Program-made: the position numbers and the translations under genes | The notes under the pieces: generated by a model | Databases searched by the model: none | What the model was told of the DNA's origin: nothing | Seen by the model: only the letters and a program-made list of their open reading frames with translations | Assembly (NCBI RefSeq): GCF_019805165.1 | Contig: NZ_RWIJ01000002.1 | Location: 62,001 to 126,000, forward strand | Direction of reading: 5' to 3' | DNA from: Azospirillum sp. 412522 | GTDB taxonomy: Bacteria > Pseudomonadota > Alphaproteobacteria > Azospirillales > Azospirillaceae | DNA length: 64,000 bases | In this document: piece after piece, positions 56,729 to 64,000 of the stretch | How positions within the stretch are numbered: position 1 is the first letter of the stretch | How the letters are laid out: every line of letters begins with the position of its first letter

Positions 56729-56948
56729 GTTCTTTTCCCCCCTGTCGGATCGTCCGTCCGCATGTCCGGCTTCCGGATCTCCGGTCGTCCGCGCGGAATT
56801 GCTTTTGGGTCGCAGCAATCCGCTTTATCGACTGTATGGTACGGATTTGTCGAGCGGAATTGGGACGGCAGGGGAGCGGGAACGGCGAGTGCGGCGGTAC
56901 GGAGTCGTCCTGTGCGGGAGGCGGGGCGATGGATCGGAGCGTGAAATC
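56729..56948 (-). promoter_or_regulatory. Leader/promoter region of livKHMGF
   Basis: A 220-base gap on the operon strand. A possible promoter is TCGACA, 18 bases, GATAAA. A near-perfect dyad (GGAATTGCT and AGCAATCC, at 56795-56821) lies between that promoter and livK and could be an operator. Both are weak, by-eye assignments. Confidence 0.3.
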
Positions 56949-58013
56949 CTACGCTTCCAGCAGCCCCTTCACATCCAGTCCAAGCCCGCCGCCGATGCGG
57001 TGCAGCGCCGCCACCGTGTCGGGGTCGAGCGCGATGCCGCGGTCCATGGCGGCCATGCGGTGCAGCGCTTCCGGCTCGCCGGGGATGCTGACGCCGTTGC
57101 TGCCGGGGGCGGGGGGCGTGTCGGCGACATGGTCGAGGACGGCATCGGTCAGGGTCTGCCATTCCGGGCCGGCGACCCGATTGGGGTCGATGACGAAGGC
57201 GAGCGCGTTGTTCACCACCCGCCCCGGCCGCAGGTTCTCCGGCAGGGCGGGCAGGCCGCCGGCCAGGGCGCCCGCCAGGATCTCGCAGGCCAGCGCCAGC
57301 CCGTAGCCCTTGTGGCCGCCGAAGGGCCGGATGGCGCCGGTGGGGTCGGTGAACATCACGCCGGGATCGCGGGTCGGCCGGCCCTCCGGATCCAGCAGCA
57401 GGCCGTCCTCCACCTCCTTGCCCAGCGAGGCTTTGATGCGGCATTTGTTGGCGGCGATGGCGCTGGTGGCGAAGTCGAGCAGGAAGGGCGCGTAGCCCGG
57501 CGTGCCGGGCACGGCGATGCAGACCGGGTTGGTGCCCAGCCGGGGCCGCCCGCCGTCATGGGGCGCCGCCAGCGGCCGGCTGACCACATTGACGAAGTAC
57601 AGGCCGATCAGCCCGGCGGCGATGCACTGCTCGCCATAGGAGCCGACGCGGCCGATATGGTGGGCGTTGCGCAATGCCAGGATGCAGGCGCCGCCGGCCT
57701 TGGCCCGTTCGATGGCGAGGTCGGTGGCCTCCTTCGCGATCACCTGCCCATAGCCGATATCGCCGTCCACCACCAGGAAGGGCGCCTCGTCGCGGACGAT
57801 GCGGGCGTGGCGGTTGGGCTGGAGATGGCCCAGCTCCAGGCTGCGGGCATAGACGGCGATCTGGCAGACGCCGTGGCTGGCGTGGCCGCGGGCGTCTGCC
57901 TCCACCAGATTGGCGGCGACGATGGCCGCCTCCTCCGCCGAACTGCCGCTGCGGCGGAGGATGGCGTCGAGCGTCGCGACCAGCCGGTCCGGGCGGTAGC
58001 GTACCTCGCTCAT
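56949..58013 (-). CDS. Ldh-family (malate/L-lactate/sulfolactate) dehydrogenase
   Basis: A 354-residue NAD(P)-dependent 2-hydroxyacid dehydrogenase of the family that holds YlbC/AllD ureidoglycolate, MdhA malate and ComC sulfolactate dehydrogenases. The catalytic-type histidine is in EADARGHASHGV near 50, and the cofactor part has RPFGGHKGYGLALACEILAGAL near 230. It overlaps the threonine-synthase-like gene by 4 bases (ATGA). With a sulfonate-type importer upstream, a 2-hydroxy-acid such as sulfolactate or malate is a plausible substrate. Confidence 0.87.
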   Translation of the reverse strand: MSEVRYRPDRLVATLDAILRRSGSSAEEAAIVAANLVEADARGHASHGVCQIAVYARSLELGHLQPNRHARIVRDEAPFLVVDGDIGYGQVIAKEATDLAIERAKAGGACILALRNAHHIGRVGSYGEQCIAAGLIGLYFVNVVSRPLAAPHDGGRPRLGTNPVCIAVPGTPGYAPFLLDFATSAIAANKCRIKASLGKEVEDGLLLDPEGRPTRDPGVMFTDPTGAIRPFGGHKGYGLALACEILAGALAGGLPALPENLRPGRVVNNALAFVIDPNRVAGPEWQTLTDAVLDHVADTPPAPGSNGVSIPGEPEALHRMAAMDRGIALDPDTVAALHRIGGGLGLDVKGLLEA

Positions 58014-59290
58014 CGGCCATCACCTTTGAAGGCGGAATAGTCGATGGGCCGGGTGCGGTCGAGCGTGCGGTGCACCGGCGGCAGCGGGTATTTCAGGCCG
58101 GTGGCGCAGTTGAACAGGACGGTGCGTTCCTCCTTGCCGACCCGGCCGTCGGCCAGGGCTTGCCGGTAGGCGGCGTAGGTCGCGGCCCCTTCGGGGCAGA
58201 GCAGGAAGCCTTCCTCCCGCGCCACCTCGTTCAGCGCGGCCTGGATGGCGTCGTCGGGCACGGCGATGGCGAAGCCGCCGCTCTCGCGCACGGCGCGCAG
58301 GATCAGGAAATCGCCGACCGCCTGCGGCACGCGGATGCCGGACGCGATGGTGTGGGCATCCTCCCAGCGCGGGGCGTGCTCCCCCCCCTGTTCCCAGGCG
58401 CGGACCATCGGCGCGCAGCCGGCGGCCTGGACCGCCACCATGCGCGGCCGCCTGGAGCCGATGAAGCCGATGGCCTCAAGCTCGTCGAAGGCCTTCCACA
58501 TGCCGATCAGGCCGGTGCCGCCGCCGGTGGGATAGAAGATGACGTCCGGCACCTCCCAGCCCAGCTGTTCGGCAAGCTCCAGCCCCATGGTCTTCTTGCC
58601 CTCGATCCGGTAGGGCTCCTTCAGGGTGGAGACGTCGAACCAGCCGGCCTCGGCCTTGCCTTCGCCGACGATTCGGCCGCAATCGTCGATCAGGCCGTTG
58701 ACCCGGTAGACGGTGGCGCCCTGAAGCTCGATCTCCGATACGTTCACTTCCGGCGTGTCGGCCGGGCAGAAGATGGTGGTGCGGATGCCGGCGCGGGTGG
58801 CGTAGGCGGCCAGCGCCGCCCCGGCATTGCCGTTGGTCGGCATCGCCATGTGCTGGATGCCGAAGGACTTCGCCATCGACACCGCCATCACCAGCCCGCG
58901 CGCCTTGAAGGAGCCGGTGGGCAGACGCCCCTCGTCCTTCACCAGCAGTTCTGCGGCGCCGAGCCGCTTCGCGATACGGGGCAGCGGCACCAGCGGGGTC
59001 ACCGCCTCGCCCAGGCTGACGATGTCCTCGACCTTGCGGACGGGCAGAAGCTCGCGGTAGCGCCACAGATCCTGCGGGCGTTCGGACAGCGCGCCCTTGG
59101 TCAGCGCCTGCTTCACGCCGTTCAGGTCGTAGCGCACCAGCAGCGGCTTGCCGGCGCGCGACAGGTTGTGGACCGTGTCGGCCTCGTACCGCTCGCCGGT
59201 GTAGGCGCATTCCAGATGGGTGACGAAGGTCGGGCGCTCGACCGTCAGGTTGGAATCGAAGCGCACGGGATTGACGTCTTGGAAAGCCAT
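58010..59290 (-). CDS. Threonine-synthase-like PLP enzyme
   Basis: A 426-residue fold-type II PLP enzyme. Lys129 in LPTGSFKARG is the PLP lysine and PTGGGTGLIG holds the phosphate loop. The N-terminal 110 residues form the extra domain found in threonine synthases. Threonine synthase makes threonine from O-phosphohomoserine; relatives include cysteate synthase and threonine/serine dehydratases. Its location in an operon with an Ldh-family dehydrogenase and a sulfonate/nitrate-type importer, not with homoserine genes, argues against plain threonine biosynthesis. One base separates it from the permease stop. Confidence 0.8.
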   Translation of the reverse strand: MAFQDVNPVRFDSNLTVERPTFVTHLECAYTGERYEADTVHNLSRAGKPLLVRYDLNGVKQALTKGALSERPQDLWRYRELLPVRKVEDIVSLGEAVTPLVPLPRIAKRLGAAELLVKDEGRLPTGSFKARGLVMAVSMAKSFGIQHMAMPTNGNAGAALAAYATRAGIRTTIFCPADTPEVNVSEIELQGATVYRVNGLIDDCGRIVGEGKAEAGWFDVSTLKEPYRIEGKKTMGLELAEQLGWEVPDVIFYPTGGGTGLIGMWKAFDELEAIGFIGSRRPRMVAVQAAGCAPMVRAWEQGGEHAPRWEDAHTIASGIRVPQAVGDFLILRAVRESGGFAIAVPDDAIQAALNEVAREEGFLLCPEGAATYAAYRQALADGRVGKEERTVLFNCATGLKYPLPPVHRTLDRTRPIDYSAFKGDGR

Positions 59291-59291
59291 T

Positions 59292-60203
59292 TTATCGGAC
59301 CATGCCCCATTTGCGGACCGTGTGGATTTCGATCCAGCGGAAGACGACGTTCTCGACCAGCAGGCCGATCAGGATGACGGTGACGAGGCCGGCGAAGACC
59401 TTGTCGATGTAGAGCTCGTTGCGGTTCTGGAAGATGAACCAGCCCAGCCCGCCCTTGCCGGACGAGACGCCGAACACCAGCTCCGCCGCGATCAGCGTGC
59501 GCCAGGCGAAGGCCCAGCCGACCTTCAGCCCGGTCAGGATCGCCGGGAAGGCGGCGGGGATCAGCAGCGTGACGACGTAGCGCAGGTTGCCGAGACCGTA
59601 GTTCCGCCCGGCCATCCGCAGCGTCTCAGACACCGAGGTGAATCCGGCATGGGTGTTCAGCGCCAGCGGCCACAGCACGGCATGGACCAGCACGAAGATC
59701 AGGCTGACCTCGCCCAGCCCGAACCACAGCATGGCGATCGGCAGCAAGGCGATGGCCGGCAGCGGGTTGAACATGGAGGTCAGCGTCGACAGCAGGTCGT
59801 TGCCGATGCGGGTGGAGACGGCGACCGTGGTCAGCAGCACGGCCAGAACCACCGCCACCGCATAGCCCTTCAGCAGCACCGACAGCGAGGTCCAGGCCAT
59901 CGACAGCAGATTGTCGCGGCGGATGCCGTCCCACAGCGCCGCCATGGTGTCGGTGAAGGTCGGGAACATCAGCGGGTTGTTCTGCCAGACCGCCGCTGCC
60001 TGCCACAGCGCGGCGACGGCGGCCAGGACCAGCAGCCGGCGCAGCGCCGTGACGTTGCCCAGGCGCTCCCACGGGGAGAGCGGGCGGGCGACGTCGCCGA
60101 TGGGTCCGGTCGCGGTGACGGTGCGCTCGTACTCCGGGCGCCGTGGCGGCTCGCGCCGGCCGCCGGGCGGGAGCGGCCTTGGCGAGAAGGACAGGTCGGT
60201 CAT
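59292..60203 (-). CDS. ABC transporter permease, SsuC/TauC/NrtB type
   Basis: Inner-membrane permease of 303 residues with about six membrane segments and an N-terminal proline/arginine-rich cytosolic stretch of about 55 residues. The EAA-type loop is NYGLGNLRYVVTLLIPAAFPAILTGLKVG. This family imports sulfonates, taurine, nitrate or thiamine precursors. Its start overlaps the ATPase stop by 4 bases. Confidence 0.9.
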   Translation of the reverse strand: MTDLSFSPRPLPPGGRREPPRRPEYERTVTATGPIGDVARPLSPWERLGNVTALRRLLVLAAVAALWQAAAVWQNNPLMFPTFTDTMAALWDGIRRDNLLSMAWTSLSVLLKGYAVAVVLAVLLTTVAVSTRIGNDLLSTLTSMFNPLPAIALLPIAMLWFGLGEVSLIFVLVHAVLWPLALNTHAGFTSVSETLRMAGRNYGLGNLRYVVTLLIPAAFPAILTGLKVGWAFAWRTLIAAELVFGVSSGKGGLGWFIFQNRNELYIDKVFAGLVTVILIGLLVENVVFRWIEIHTVRKWGMVR

Positions 60204-61036
60204 GCGCTCGGTCCTTTTCCGCTGCCTTCGACATCCTCGGCGAACAGCATGGTGTGGATGCGGTTGGCAAGATCCTGGAACTCCGCGCCGCCGACGGCGC
60301 CATGGTCGTAGCCGTCGCAGTTCACCTCCGCCTTCACCTGTCCCGGATGGGGCGACAGCACCAGGATGCGCGAGCCGACGACCAGCGCCTCCTCGATGGA
60401 GTGGGTGACGAACAGCACGGTGAATCGCAGGTCGTCCCAAAGCTGCAGCAGTTCCTCCTGCATCTTGCGGCGGGTCAGCGCGTCCAGCGCGGCGAACGGC
60501 TCGTCCATCAGCAGGATGTCGGGCTCCATCGCCATGGCGCGGGCGATGGCGACGCGCTGCTTCATGCCGCCGGACAGCATGTGCGGATGGACGTCGGCGA
60601 ACTTGGTCAGGTTCACCCGCGCGATGCAGTCGAGCGCCTTCTCCTCGGCCTCGCGCCGCCTGGCTTTGCCGCTGGCGAGCAGCGGGAACATGACGTTCTC
60701 CTTGACCGTCTTCCAGGGCGGAAGCTGGTCGAACTCCTGGAAGACCATCATGCGGTCGGGGCCGGGCTTGGTCACGGTGCGGCCGTTCAGGCGGATCGCC
60801 CCCTCGACCGGCTGGAGGAAGCCGCCGACCGCCTTCAGCAGGGAGGATTTGCCGCAGCCCGACGGTCCCAGCAGGACGTAGCGCTCGGCCTGGAACACCT
60901 GGAAATCGACGCGGTAGGTCGCGGTGACGAGGTGCCGGCGCGTCTTGTATTGCAGGGTGACGCCGGAAACGTCGAGCAGCGGGCGTTCGGACAGGCCGTC
61001 GCTGTCGATGCTCTGCGGGTAGGTCAGCGCGTTCAT
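60200..61036 (-). CDS. ABC transporter ATPase, SsuB/TauB/NrtD type
   Basis: ATPase of 278 residues from the ATG with GGGAG 8 bases upstream, starting 4 bases after the binding-protein stop. It has Walker A GPSGCGKS, the family-typical MMVFQEFDQLPPWKTVKENVMFPL, signature LSGGMKQR and Walker B ILLMDEPFAALD. An ATG eight codons upstream overlaps the binding-protein gene and is less likely. Confidence 0.92.
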   Translation of the reverse strand: MNALTYPQSIDSDGLSERPLLDVSGVTLQYKTRRHLVTATYRVDFQVFQAERYVLLGPSGCGKSSLLKAVGGFLQPVEGAIRLNGRTVTKPGPDRMMVFQEFDQLPPWKTVKENVMFPLLASGKARRREAEEKALDCIARVNLTKFADVHPHMLSGGMKQRVAIARAMAMEPDILLMDEPFAALDALTRRKMQEELLQLWDDLRFTVLFVTHSIEEALVVGSRILVLSPHPGQVKAEVNCDGYDHGAVGGAEFQDLANRIHTMLFAEDVEGSGKGPSA

Positions 61037-61040
61037 CGCC

Positions 61041-62072
61041 TCAGCTCCCGGCGCCGTCATGCAGGTCGTCGAAGAAATAATCCTTCCAGGAGGCCGGCTT
61101 GTTCTTGATCGCGCCGACCTTGTGCATGAAGTCGGCGAAGGCCTCCGTCCGGTTGGGCGTGACGGTGAAGCGGATGTCGGGGTCGTTCAGCAGGCGGAGG
61201 ATATAAGCCTTGTCGAGGCTGCCCTTGTTCTGGGCCAGATAGGCATCCGCCGCGCCGTCGTGGTTGGCGTTGATGGTGTCCATCGCTTCCCGGAGCGCAT
61301 CGAGGAAGGCCCGGTAGGTCTTCGGGTTCTCGTCGCGGAAGGATTGCTTGCTCCAGATCAGGTTGAAGCTGTGCGGACCACCCAGCACGTCGTAGGAGCT
61401 GACGACCTTGTGGATCTTCGGGTCGTCCAGCTGCTGGTACTGGAAGGGCGGGCTGGAGAGGTGGGCGGTGATGCCGCCGCTGCCCGACAGCAGGGCCGCG
61501 GTGGCGTCCGGATGCGGCATCGACACCGTCAGCTTGTCGAGCGCGTCGTATTTGCCGGCACCCAGTTCCTTCTCCGCCGCCATCTGCAGGATGCGGGCCT
61601 GGACGCCGACCTTCACCGCCGGCAGCGCGATCTTGTCGGCGTCGGTGAAGTCCTTCAGCGACTGGATCCTGGGGTTGGCGGTGGTCAGGAACAGCGGCAT
61701 GTCGTTGAGCGACGCGATCGCCTTGACGTTCGCGTTGCCCTTGGTGCGGTCCCAGATGGTCAGCAGCGGCCCGACGCCGGCCGACCCCAGATCGATGCTG
61801 CCGGACAGCAGCGCATCGTTCATCGCCGCCCCGCCGGACAGCTGGACCCAGTCGACGGCGATGTCGAGGCCCAGCGCCTTGCCGTGCTTCTCGATCAGCT
61901 GGTTGTGGCGCAGAACATGCAGCGGCAGATAGCCCAGGCCATATTGTTCGGCGATGCGGATCCGCCCCTCGGCGGCCGCCGGAGCCGCGACGGCCGACAT
62001 CAACAGCAGCCCGGTCACCGACGCGGCGATGGCCGCGAAGGCACGACGGCTGGGGCGTCCTGGCTGGCGCAT
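61041..62072 (-). CDS. ABC binding protein, SsuA/TauA/NitT type
   Basis: Periplasmic binding protein of 343 residues with a signal peptide (R-R-A-F then a hydrophobic run, ending AAAEG) and a possible Tat-type RRAF. GGGAG lies 7 bases before the ATG. The family opening IRIAEQYGLGYLPLHVLRHNQLIEKHGK and the anion-site segment SAGVGPLLTIWDR are visible. It binds a sulfonate, nitrate or similar small anion for the ABC pair that follows. Confidence 0.9.
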   Translation of the reverse strand: MRQPGRPSRRAFAAIAASVTGLLLMSAVAAPAAAEGRIRIAEQYGLGYLPLHVLRHNQLIEKHGKALGLDIAVDWVQLSGGAAMNDALLSGSIDLGSAGVGPLLTIWDRTKGNANVKAIASLNDMPLFLTTANPRIQSLKDFTDADKIALPAVKVGVQARILQMAAEKELGAGKYDALDKLTVSMPHPDATAALLSGSGGITAHLSSPPFQYQQLDDPKIHKVVSSYDVLGGPHSFNLIWSKQSFRDENPKTYRAFLDALREAMDTINANHDGAADAYLAQNKGSLDKAYILRLLNDPDIRFTVTPNRTEAFADFMHKVGAIKNKPASWKDYFFDDLHDGAGS

Positions 62073-62209
62073 GGTGGTGCTCCCCCTCATCTCGATAAAT
62101 CTACTAGATTTAAGGGGAACATGATTCGGTATGGTCGTCAACACTGTAGAATATGGGCGGTCTCCGAATAAATTTTACATGAAATTATGTGTTTTCCGTC
62201 CGACGGTCA
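62073..62209 (-). promoter_or_regulatory. AT-rich region upstream of the NitT/TauT-type operon
   Basis: A 137-base gap that is unusually AT-rich. It holds TACTAGATTTAAGG near the first gene and ACAT, GAAATT, ATGT (62177-62190), a small dyad. The binding-protein operon may have its own promoter here, or transcription may run through from the acyl-CoA dehydrogenase-like gene. A sulfur-limitation regulator such as CysB is only a guess. Confidence 0.35.
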
Positions 62210-63499
62210 TTATGCGAGAGCGGCGCGTCCGGCGCCGGCCAGGATCATATCGTTCTGCGGGGCGTGAACGCGGGCGCACAGCACGTCGCGGTGATGGCGT
62301 TCCAAGGGGTTGTCGCGCGACAAGCCCGGGTTGCCGGTGATTTCCAGCGCCCGCGCCACCGCGTCGATGGCGTTGTTGGTCACCGTGTATTTCACCAGCA
62401 GGCTGTCGCTGGAGGAGGGCGGGGAGCCGCCATCGACTGCCGCCGACAGGGAGCGCAGGAGGATGCGGTTGGTCAGCAGAAGCGCTTCGATCCCGCCGAG
62501 AGCCTCCTGCAGGCGCGGCACGGTGGCGAGCGACGCGCCATTCAGCCCCGTCGGCTTGCGGGCGTGCAGGAAGCCGACCAGCCAGTCGCGGGCGGAGCGG
62601 GCGATGCCGTCATAGACGCCGCTGAACAGGGTGGACATCCAGGCGGTGGCGGCCGCGTCGGGGGCCGCCCAGCCGGCGGGCGGGCGCAGCTCGCCGGCAT
62701 GGTCGTCGGGGACGAAGACATCGCGGAACACCACCTCGTGGCTGCCGCTGGCCCGCATGCCGATGTGGTTCCAGGTCTCCCGAACCTCGATCCCCTGCTC
62801 CGCCAGCCCGGCGCCGCGCGGGACCACCCAGGTGCCGACCAGCGGCCCGCCGTCCTCGCTGCCGCCGTCCTCGCTGCCGCCGTCCTCGCTGCCGCCGTCC
62901 TCGCTGCCGCCGTCCTCGCTGCCGCCGTCCTCGGTGCGCGCCCAGACGCCGAGCCAGGACAGCGCCGGAATGCCGGTGGAGTAGATCTTCGTCCCGGAGA
63001 GGCGCCAGCCGCCCGGCACCTTGCGCGCCACGGTGGCCGGCAGTCCGCCGCGATGCGGCGTGCCCAGTTCCGGCTCCACCCGCAGGATGTTGACCAGGGC
63101 GCCGTCGGTCGCGGCGGAGCGGGCGATGCGGTCGCGCAGGGCTTCCGGCCATGCCGGACCGCGCCAGAGCTGGTTGTGGATGACGTATTGCAGCACCAGC
63201 ACCAGCGCGGTGGACGGCTCGCCCCGCGCGATCCCGTTCACCGCCGCCAGCGCGTCGCCCAGCCCGCCGCCCTTGCCGCCGGCCGATTTCGGCGTGACCA
63301 GCGCCGGCAGCCCAACCGCCGCCAGCCGGTCGAAATTCTCGAAGGGGAAGCTGGCGGCGGCGTCATGTTCGGCGGCGCGCAGCGCGAACTCAGCCGACAG
63401 CGCGGCGATGAGCGACGGATCGACCACAGGAGCGGTGCCGGTCTCGCCGAAGGAGGCGCCGAAGGGAGGAATTGCGAAGGGCAGGTCGTCGAAGGGCAT
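62210..63499 (-). CDS. Acyl-CoA dehydrogenase-fold protein (SfnB/DszC-like) with EDGGS repeats
   Basis: A 429-residue protein of the acyl-CoA dehydrogenase/flavin monooxygenase fold. Helical N-terminal (about 30-130), beta middle (GTKIYSTGIPALSWLGVWA near 165) and helical C-terminal parts are visible. The relatives next to sulfonate importers (SfnB, DszC) act on sulfones or related compounds with FMNH2. Six EDGG units joined by serine lie at about 190-220, in the middle domain (see the repeat entry). The position between two sulfonate-type binding proteins suggests sulfur assimilation. No substrate is assigned. Confidence 0.82.
   Translation of the reverse strand: MPFDDLPFAIPPFGASFGETGTAPVVDPSLIAALSAEFALRAAEHDAAASFPFENFDRLAAVGLPALVTPKSAGGKGGGLGDALAAVNGIARGEPSTALVLVLQYVIHNQLWRGPAWPEALRDRIARSAATDGALVNILRVEPELGTPHRGGLPATVARKVPGGWRLSGTKIYSTGIPALSWLGVWARTEDGGSEDGGSEDGGSEDGGSEDGGSEDGGPLVGTWVVPRGAGLAEQGIEVRETWNHIGMRASGSHEVVFRDVFVPDDHAGELRPPAGWAAPDAAATAWMSTLFSGVYDGIARSARDWLVGFLHARKPTGLNGASLATVPRLQEALGGIEALLLTNRILLRSLSAAVDGGSPPSSSDSLLVKYTVTNNAIDAVARALEITGNPGLSRDNPLERHHRDVLCARVHAPQNDMILAGAGRAALA
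62851..62933. repeat. 15-base minisatellite encoding EDGGS
   Basis: Five perfect tandem copies of CGTCCTCGCTGCCGC at 62851-62925 are followed by a partial sixth. The period is a multiple of three, so the frame is kept. On the minus strand it reads (EDGGS)n inside the acyl-CoA dehydrogenase-like gene. Exact copies suggest recent expansion by slippage and likely length variation between strains. Confidence 0.9.
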
Positions 63500-63529
63500 G
63501 GCAGGCGGCTCCGCTGCAAAGGGTAAGGA

Positions 63530-64000
63530 TCAGGCGAGATCGACCGTGATGCGCCCGGCGAAGCGCTGGCTGTCGGTGGAGCGCTTGATGACCGACACGC
63601 TCTTCAGCTCGTCGGTGTAGAGGGCAAGCTGCTGGCGCAGCTCGTCACCGATGGGGGTGACATTGTGGGCGTGGCTGCGCAGCATGGCCTCCAGTTCCTC
63701 CACCGGGAATTTCGGGGCGAAGGGGGCGTAGGCCGCGGCGGCGGCGCGCAGGTCGGCATAGGCGGCATGCTGGGCCTCGATCAACGCCGTGGTCAGCGCC
63801 TTGGCCGCCGGGCGGTTGTCGCGCAGCAGGCTGCCGCGCACGCCGACCAGGCAGCAGGTGCGGGTGGCGAACTCGCCGCAGACGTTGTTGGTGATCTCCA
63901 CCATCTGCGGGTTCTTGGTCTGGCTCCAGACCAGCGGGTCGCCGTCGGCGATGGCGTGGATCTCGCCCTTCTCCACCGCCAGCCCCAGCAGATCGGCGGG
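63530..64000 (-). CDS. ABC binding protein, NitT/TauT type (partial, 5' end outside window)
   Basis: C-terminal part of a periplasmic binding protein; the open frame runs off the window edge, so the start lies beyond 64000. The visible stretch has KGEIHAIADGDPLVWSQ and NNVCGEFATRTCCLVGVRGSLL, typical of NitT/TauT-type proteins, then a helical C-terminal domain ending GRITVDLA. It lies 30 bases upstream of the acyl-CoA dehydrogenase-like gene and probably belongs to the same transcript. It is distinct from the second binding protein at 61041-62072. Confidence 0.82.
   Translation of the reverse strand, partial: PADLLGLAVEKGEIHAIADGDPLVWSQTKNPQMVEITNNVCGEFATRTCCLVGVRGSLLRDNRPAAKALTTALIEAQHAAYADLRAAAAAYAPFAPKFPVEELEAMLRSHAHNVTPIGDELRQQLALYTDELKSVSVIKRSTDSQRFAGRITVDLA

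Noticed and set aside
58010..59290. Calling the PLP enzyme thrC outright
   Set aside because: The fold fits, but it lies in a transporter operon with an Ldh-family gene, so the plain biosynthetic name is not justified.
62851..62933. CRISPR-like array
   Set aside because: The units are directly abutting 15-base copies with no spacers and keep a reading frame, so it is a coding minisatellite.

Overview
The window is about 64 kb of very GC-rich DNA (near 70 % by eye), densely packed with genes that often overlap by 4 bases (ATGA). Gene content suggests a metabolically versatile alphaproteobacterium of the Azospirillum/Rhodospirillales type: an atoSC-atoDAEB short-chain acyl-CoA locus, many ABC and TRAP importers, sigma-54 promoters and a nitrilase (Nit1C-type) cluster. 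The genus is an inference, and the transporter-rich content would fit a chromid or megaplasmid. No rRNA, tRNA, CRISPR array or intact insertion sequence was seen.

Regions. (1) 1-4400: a visibly less GC-rich cassette with a TonB receptor behind a Fur-like box, a convergent AraC regulator and two small unknown genes, bracketed by a 13-base direct repeat. (2) 4459-9027: a TtrSR-like two-component system, a Cache chemoreceptor and a 71-residue unknown. (3) 9133-16861: atoS-atoC followed by atoD-atoA-atoE-atoB, with a sigma-54 promoter and two tandem dyads between the regulators and the structural genes. (4) 17094-24255: an oligopeptide ABC operon ending in an M14 carboxypeptidase-like gene, facing (5) 24401-26085, a YadGH-like ABC-2 pair, across two hairpins. 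(6) 26208-35813: a second peptide-type ABC operon with two M20-fold and one M24-fold enzymes, two of which have degenerate metal sites, and a divergent GntR regulator. (7) 35829-42037: a LacI regulator with two operators, controlling a TRAP transporter, a ribokinase-like kinase and a DapA-family lyase.

(8) 42072-49935 is the most distinctive region. Nine tightly packed genes form an extended Nit1C cluster: the MSMEG_0572/Sll0783 protein, a Nit6803-type nitrilase, an atypical radical SAM protein, a flavin oxidoreductase, a GNAT, a PurM-like AIR synthase homologue, a glycosyltransferase, the MSMEG_0570 protein and a Pnap_2097/LnmK-like protein. A good sigma-54 promoter precedes the first gene and a MocR-type regulator is divergent. 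The cluster looks like a nitrogen-responsive pathway handling a nitrile or cyanide, or making an unknown small molecule.

(9) 51981-64000: an apparently co-directional run that reads, in transcription order, a partial binding protein, an acyl-CoA dehydrogenase-fold enzyme carrying an EDGGS minisatellite, a sulfonate/nitrate-type ABC importer, a threonine-synthase-like enzyme, an Ldh-family dehydrogenase and a LivKHMGF importer. Together these could serve organosulfonate metabolism, with the threonine-synthase and Ldh homologues resembling cysteate synthase and sulfolactate dehydrogenase. That is a hypothesis only.
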